NCBI GenBank assembly: GCA_017590115.1
Contig: JAGGNK010003335.1
Span: 6,945,916 to 7,009,915 of the forward strand
Direction: 5' to 3'
DNA from: Montifringilla adamsi
Lineage: Eukaryota; Chordata; Aves; Passeriformes; Passeridae
Length of the DNA: 64,000 nucleotides
In this document: positions 58,517 through 64,000 of the stretch, in pieces
Layout: each line of letters starts with the position of its first letter
Position numbering within the stretch: the first letter of the stretch is position 1
Notes under the pieces: generated by a model
Told to the model about the DNA's origin: nothing
The model's input: the letters and a program-made list of their open reading frames with translations, nothing else
Database searches by the model: none
Made by a program: the position numbers and the translations under genes

Positions 58517-58536
58517 CTAGAGGGAGCTCCCTCTAG
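58517..58536. repeat. 20-bp perfect palindrome
   Basis: CTAGAGGGAGCTCCCTCTAG equals its own reverse complement with no spacer. The pairing stops exactly at its ends. Confidence 0.95.
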
Positions 58537-58881
58537 GCTTACACACCACCATCCCTCCCTTCCCCCCTGAACACAGGGGTGAGCTGTGACCCCCGCAGGT
58601 GAAGAGGAAGGAGCACATATTTTACCAAGAGGAATTGAGAATATAAGTTTTGGAAAATGCATCCCATAGAAATATCAAATACATTAATCCATGGTCAGAG
58701 GAAGGTTCAAACCAGCCTCACAGATCTGTAAGACCCACACAATTCAGAAAGCCCCCAGCCTGAGCTGCTGCACACTGCGGAGTGCAGGGATTTCCTAGGG
58801 CTGCCAGAAGTCCCAGTTTCTGGGTGTGCTTCATCCACCATTTCAAAACCATTTTGCAGAGGTATCAGGACATGTCTAATC

Positions 58882-58884
<3 letters not shown>

Positions 58885-58928
<44 letters not shown>
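58885..58928 (+). repeat. Poly(A) tract, 44 nt
   Basis: Uninterrupted run of 44 adenines, the longest homopolymer in the window. Avian CR1 does not leave poly(A) tails, and no processed-pseudogene body or clear target-site duplication was seen. Confidence 0.95.
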
Positions 58929-58930
<2 letters not shown>

Positions 58931-59874
58931 GGACATCACAGTCATTTAGTGAGATTCCCCCCCTTTCACTTTCCTTTGTTAGAACAGAATGAGATTGGAT
59001 GGACTGGTGTTTACAGTCCCTTACAGTGGACTCTTTTACTGCCAATGCCACAAATGATGTCATTTGTTTAGCAGGAGACTGACTATTAGAAATGCCAAAT
59101 GTAATTAGGATCTTTCCTTTCAGCTGGGTCTCACAAACACTGATAGTGAGAAATGGCTCCTACCTTTTGAACTTTCAGACTAGTGGTGGGATCCTTGCCC
59201 TGACAGGGCTCTTGGCAAAGGTTTCAACCTCGGGTGAGAAAATATTTCACACGGTATTTGCAATTCTCCTCTGAATTTGGAATGTTCATAAGCTTTCAGC
59301 TGGGAGTGACATCACTGGAAATAACTCCTCTCCTGGGTGAAAAAAAAAAAAAATACCTCATTAACCCCTGGAGATTAGAGCCGAGGCTCAGCCTGCTTCA
59401 AGTCCTCCAAGTCTGGGAGAAATGGGGCTGAGCCTGGCCAGATGCTGCCAGCTGGTTTGGAGCCAGCGTACTGGGATCCTACTCCACCCATGACACTTAG
59501 AGAGAAACAAAGGGTGCAAAGGGTGTGTTAGGGACAGGAAGAGGCGTGATGCTTGTGACTGTACTCCAGCTATTCTCTACTGTCAGAAGCCCCCTGAGGG
59601 AGGAGGTGGGAGGAGGCCAGGGGAGGAAGGCCAGGAGCAGATGGCATTAATTTAGCACGGCCCAAGGCTGCTGCACAATATGAAGCTTGGTCCTTGTTTA
59701 GAACCAGCCTAAAAACCTGCAGCCCTGCCCTTGCAGGCTGGACATTTACCCATCATAGCAGGAGAGGAAACTGGGCATCTGAGCCAGTCCTGAAATTCAT
59801 CCAGCAAAGCTCCAGCTGACATCCATCACGATGCTGTGAGCAATCAGTGAAGCTCCAGGGGCCCATCCAGTGCT

Positions 59875-59935
59875 TGCTGACATCAATGGAAACCTTTCAA
59901 TGGACTTCAATGGGCTGTGGATCAGGCCCCTGGTT
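59875..59935. repeat. Possible old amniote interspersed repeat
   Basis: Contains TCAATGG three times (59883, 59897, 59907) followed by GGGCTGTGGATCAGGCCC. The phrase GACTTCAATGGG followed by ATCAGGCCC recurs widely in reptile and bird genomes as part of an old repeat. I cannot name the family. Confidence 0.4.
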
Positions 59936-62900
59936 TGTAATTGTGGGCATACCTGGTTCCTTCTGACCAGAGATGGCAAAAGTGTGTACAAGGCATCTCT
60001 TCAATGGCTCTGGCTGTCCTAGCACCGTTCTTGCCCTCATGAGAGGAGTGTGTGACCAGAGTGACACCGTGCAGACACTTCTACACTTATGGCACCTGCT
60101 TCATTGTGATTCAGTTTCAGCACACTCAGCATGAAGAATGCCACTTGCTACGGCAGCTGGCTCTGCTGAGCTCTGGGGTGTCCAGCCCTGCCCTCTCCAC
60201 TCCCCTTCTTCAGCAAGAGTTCACTTCTCAACCTGGTTTTTACTTAACTGTAAAATTTACAAACAAGAAAACCTTAAAAGTCCATTTTTTATATTAGGTC
60301 CTATCTGTTCTTCTGGTCACCCAGCAGAGAGCCCAGCCTGTGACTGGGCAGCTTTGTATTGACATGAAGAAGTTTAACCCAAAAAGTTTTTGCTGCCCAT
60401 GATCCTTCAGTGCCAGCTCCATGCTCTCCTCAGACTGTTTCCTTCATCCTCCAGAGTCTTCCCACCACCTCTTCCAGGGATTTTTGTGCAGGTTATTTGA
60501 GGATAGGGGTACTTGAGTGAAAATATGGTGATGAAGCACCTGTGCTTTGACTATACACTATCTTTTGCTGCTGGTTTTAATGTTCTGTACATTCCTGTGT
60601 GATTAGTTTTCTTCATTCCCTCTCTTTTATTGAGCTTGCAAATGCAAATCAGTTCTGGGTTTTTATTAATTTACTTCCAACTGATAAAACGTCTGTGAGG
60701 CAGGAGGGAGCCTGGAGTCTGGTCTGTGTCCTTTAAGCACACACTGCATGCAGCCAGCAATTTTATCCTGGTGTTCACGGTTACAACCATAACAAATGGA
60801 TACAAAAGAAAAGCTGATTTTATTTTGAAAAAAATGGAAAAAAAGTTTTTCTCAAAATTCTCAGAAAACTGAAAAAAAGAAAAGGGATTTGTTATCAACA
60901 TTATGGAACTGAAAAAGTCCCCACGTTACTCTTACATTTATGCTGCTAATTTTACTGAATAGCTTTTGCAAACGCCAGCCACTATGTGGACTTCTTAAAA
61001 GAGCAGCCTGGCTACATAGTGAAGAACTTCCCCAGAATTTATCCTTATTTTATGTAAATCTGCCATTATATTTTAGGGACCTCAATATTGCTTCCTTTGG
61101 GTTTTGAGGCTAAAGCTCTTTTCAACTCTTCCCATTATAGCAAATCAATGGCAACAATAGAGAATAAATCCAAAATGTTTTACTGCTTTTCTAAAGCTTT
61201 CTGGTATTATTTTGGTGTTACCCTTTAGTTTGCACATCTGTGCCACTGAATCCACACAGCCATTCATTTTAATCGGTTCTGAACCTTTTTCTGCTGCATC
61301 AATAGGATAATATTGTGTTACCATGCTTAGGTTATATTCCTAGCCAAGGGTGAAAAAGAATTTTCCCAGTTCAGGTCATAAGGGGAATATTGTTAATAAA
61401 CTTTGTCTTTAGGACTTTTAAATGAGCACAGAACTACAGAGATTTAGGAAGAGGGTTTTCAGTCTCCTGTTTCTGTGCAGGATGCCTAAGTCCAGTTCAC
61501 TGCCATCTTTTCCAAAGAGTAATGGGCTGATTTAAAAACTGTGCAGTCCCCTCCTTCCCCCCTGGTTTTTTGCTTTAGGAGCAGAAGATGAGATGGGAAG
61601 CTTGTCATTGCATGTAGGTACCTTGGGGTCCACTGTCCCAGCCAGACTGCTGTGCCCCCACTGGGAAGCAGAGCTCTGGTTTCAGTGTAGGGGTTGATCA
61701 GACACCACTGATTTTTCTGGACATCCATCACAATGTGCCTGTGACTTCGGGCAAGGCACAGCCAGCACAGTTAGCAGTCTCTGCATGCCATGACCCTGCT
61801 TTTCACAGCTGCTGGCTACCAGCATCCTGGGCCTGTGGAAGCTGAGTGAAATGAAGGAACCCGCACAGAGTTCTCAGACCTGTCTGGATTTGCTAAGCAC
61901 ATCCCTGGACAAGCCCCATGCTCCTGATGCTCCTGATACTAACACCAGGGGTAGCACCAAAGTGAGCACTCTCAGCAGGGCAGCTCAGTCCCTCCCCTGG
62001 GTGTCACAGGAACTGATGGGGCTGTGTGTGCCATGAACTTCTCTCCTTTGCCAGAGGTTAGCTCGAGATGCAGCCGTGGAGCCAATGCTTTGTTTCAGGC
62101 AGAAAGCTGGTGTAGGACCCACTTCCTGGACACAGGGAGGAAGGAAACCCTAAGGAAGGAAGATGAACAGCACTCTGAGTCATGACCTAAGTCTCAGCCT
62201 GCCTCTGGGCAGCATGTGTCATGCTCAACATGAGGTGGGGTTTAGGGCAAAGTGACAACAGATGTTCCAGATTCAAGTATTGTGAAGATATTGCTCTTAG
62301 GTTTTCAACTTAGCATTCAATAATTTATATCTAGACTGTTTTTAAAGGGAACATCTGGAGGAATATACAATGTTGTGGCTTAATTAAGCAATGTTAACAG
62401 TAAGCACAGGTCAGTGCATAAGGCAAGATAATGAAGGCTGTAGTGCTGATCCCGTGTCCTCCTGGTTTGATGCACCATCAGAGTTGGTGGCTTTGGCCAA
62501 GCCCTGAGAATTTCCAACAGCAAACACAAAAGGGAGCTGGATAAGCCAGAGGAAACAATCAGATGGAGAAGACTTTGCAAACCTTTTGTGACTTGGCTTC
62601 AAGTTGTGCATGTACAAAACCCTTTCATCGTTGATGTACTTGTTTTAAAGAGAGGAGGGAGAGTCAGAAATACTCAGTAACCTCAGGCTTGAACTGCACT
62701 GTGAAAACCTTTGGGGAGAGGAAAATGCCCTCTCCTCTTCTTCCTCATGATCCATTCTTGACTGTGTCACAGTCCCTTCCAGGCAGGGACACCTGCTAAG
62801 GCGAAATGACCTTCACAAATTTGATATCCTAAAAGCAGGTTTGGGTATTTCATCAGAGATGTCTGTTAATAAAAGGCTTGGTGCAGTTATTTAGCTGGAT

Positions 62901-64000
62901 GTGATAATGAGATTAATTCTTGCAAAAGAGTAAAAATGTCAAAGCTGACATATTCTTGTGTTGGAAACAGAATTTTGTGACAAAAATGTGAAGATTTTCA
63001 GTAAAAAGGGTACCCAATGGGGTTTTGACACTTGTTTGCCCATTGGTCTCTCCACCTAAATTCTGACAGATTCAGCCTTCAAAGAAATTACAAAAGAGAT
63101 AAAATTGTCACAGTTTGAGAATCAATCAATACCCAGGTGAAAACAGTAAAATTTTCTGAAAACAAGGGTAGCAAAACCTTGAACAAAGGTAAAAATTCTT
63201 TGCTAACATTTGGCTCTCCAGCCTCAGATGCCTGCAAAAAGTTTGATAACTACACAGAGATGCTCTTTATTACTTCTCTCCAATCTTTCATGGTTATTTG
63301 AAAGTTAAAACAGACGCTCCTCCTCCTCTGGACAGTCTAGTACAGTGAAAGCAGCTTGTTACAAAACATGGCTAGGAATGTCTAAATAAAAATATGTAGA
63401 ATAAAGGAAGGAACTATTCATGATGCATCACTCCTCTGACAGGCTGTGAAGTTATTTCACCCTCCAACACAAGTGCTAAAACATAATGGAATCCCTACTG
63501 AGTGTTTTCATGCTTACCAGAACATAAAAAAACCCCAGCATAACAAAATGCCCAGTGTGCCCCTAACTATTAGCTTGGATGAGGAAGGAGGCCAGGGGAA
63601 AACAGTGGCACTGTGGGAAATATTTGTGGCAAGGGAAGGAAACAATAACTGAAAGTGATAAAAATGGATGATTCCCGCAGAACCACGCACCAGCCAGGCC
63701 GCTCTTTGTGCCCCATGCAAGGAGGACAATCTGTAAGCACAACATCAATGCAGGTTTTGGGGTTTTTCTCTCTGCTACCATAACGAATTTTAATAGCCAA
63801 ATTCAGATTTAGAAAAGGCCTCCAGTCAGGAGAGGAGGCCATTTTTTGGTTACAAAAAAAGCCATTCAGCTTATAAGCAAGACTGTGTGTGAGATACTTG
63901 TAATGCACCATTTCAATCTATTCTTTTTGGCTTTTAACTTAGCTGAGAACATGAAATGGGCACAGATGCAGCACTGCAGTGTGCAAAAGTGGGGCACTAA
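59936..64000. other. Intergenic sequence to window end, no gene recognised
   Basis: Four kilobases of AT-leaning sequence with no assignable exon, known repeat or RNA gene. No SMAD5 or other neighbour exon was recognised. Confidence 0.5.

Noticed and set aside
58704..58713. GGTTCAAACC, resembling a tRNA B box.
   Set aside because: No A box at the proper distance and no cloverleaf can be drawn around it.
24894..64000. Search for SMAD5 exons and for a vault RNA (VTRNA2-1), both located downstream of TGFBI in human.
   Set aside because: No stretch matching the SMAD5 MH1 or MH2 domains or vault RNA ends was found by eye.

Overview
The window is eukaryotic, almost certainly from a bird. It holds one clearly recognisable protein-coding gene, split into 17 coding exons with GT-AG introns. 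It is dotted with fragments of the CR1 LINE, the dominant avian repeat, several ending in the characteristic ATTCTATGA-type 3' terminus. The species cannot be fixed from the sequence alone.

Layout. Positions 1-2263 are non-coding upstream sequence with nothing recognisable. A minus-oriented CR1 fragment lies at 2264-2642, followed by a GC-rich, CpG-dense promoter region (about 2720-3660) with back-to-back G-quadruplex motifs and a pentanucleotide array just before the start codon. The gene is TGFBI (transforming growth factor beta induced, also called beta-ig-h3 or keratoepithelin), plus strand, ATG at 3380 and stop at 24575-24577. The 17 coding segments sum to 2040 nt, giving 679 residues plus stop (human protein, from memory, 683). 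Reading phase closes at every junction, all 11 cysteines of the human protein have counterparts, and four FAS1 domains plus an RGD are present. A polyadenylation signal lies at 24868.

From about 24.9 kb to 64 kb I find no exon I can assign to a gene. In mammals the next gene downstream of TGFBI is SMAD5, but no SMAD5 coding exon was recognised here. This stretch contains several CR1 fragments (one with an inverted 5' piece), an orphan CpG-rich island at about 47.24-48.33 kb with a 36-bp triplicated repeat and a TATAAATA motif at its right edge, a 29-nt and a 44-nt poly(A) tract, a 20-bp perfect palindrome, and a probable relic of an ancient 5S-rRNA-derived SINE.

Long open frames in the CpG-rich regions and in CR1 copies are treated as chance or repeat-derived. 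I saw no bacterial-type system, CRISPR array, tRNA or rRNA gene, or intact retroviral gene. The most notable points are the architecture of the TGFBI 5' region, residues in the TGFBI protein that differ at positions linked to human corneal dystrophy, the inverted CR1, and the unassigned CpG island.
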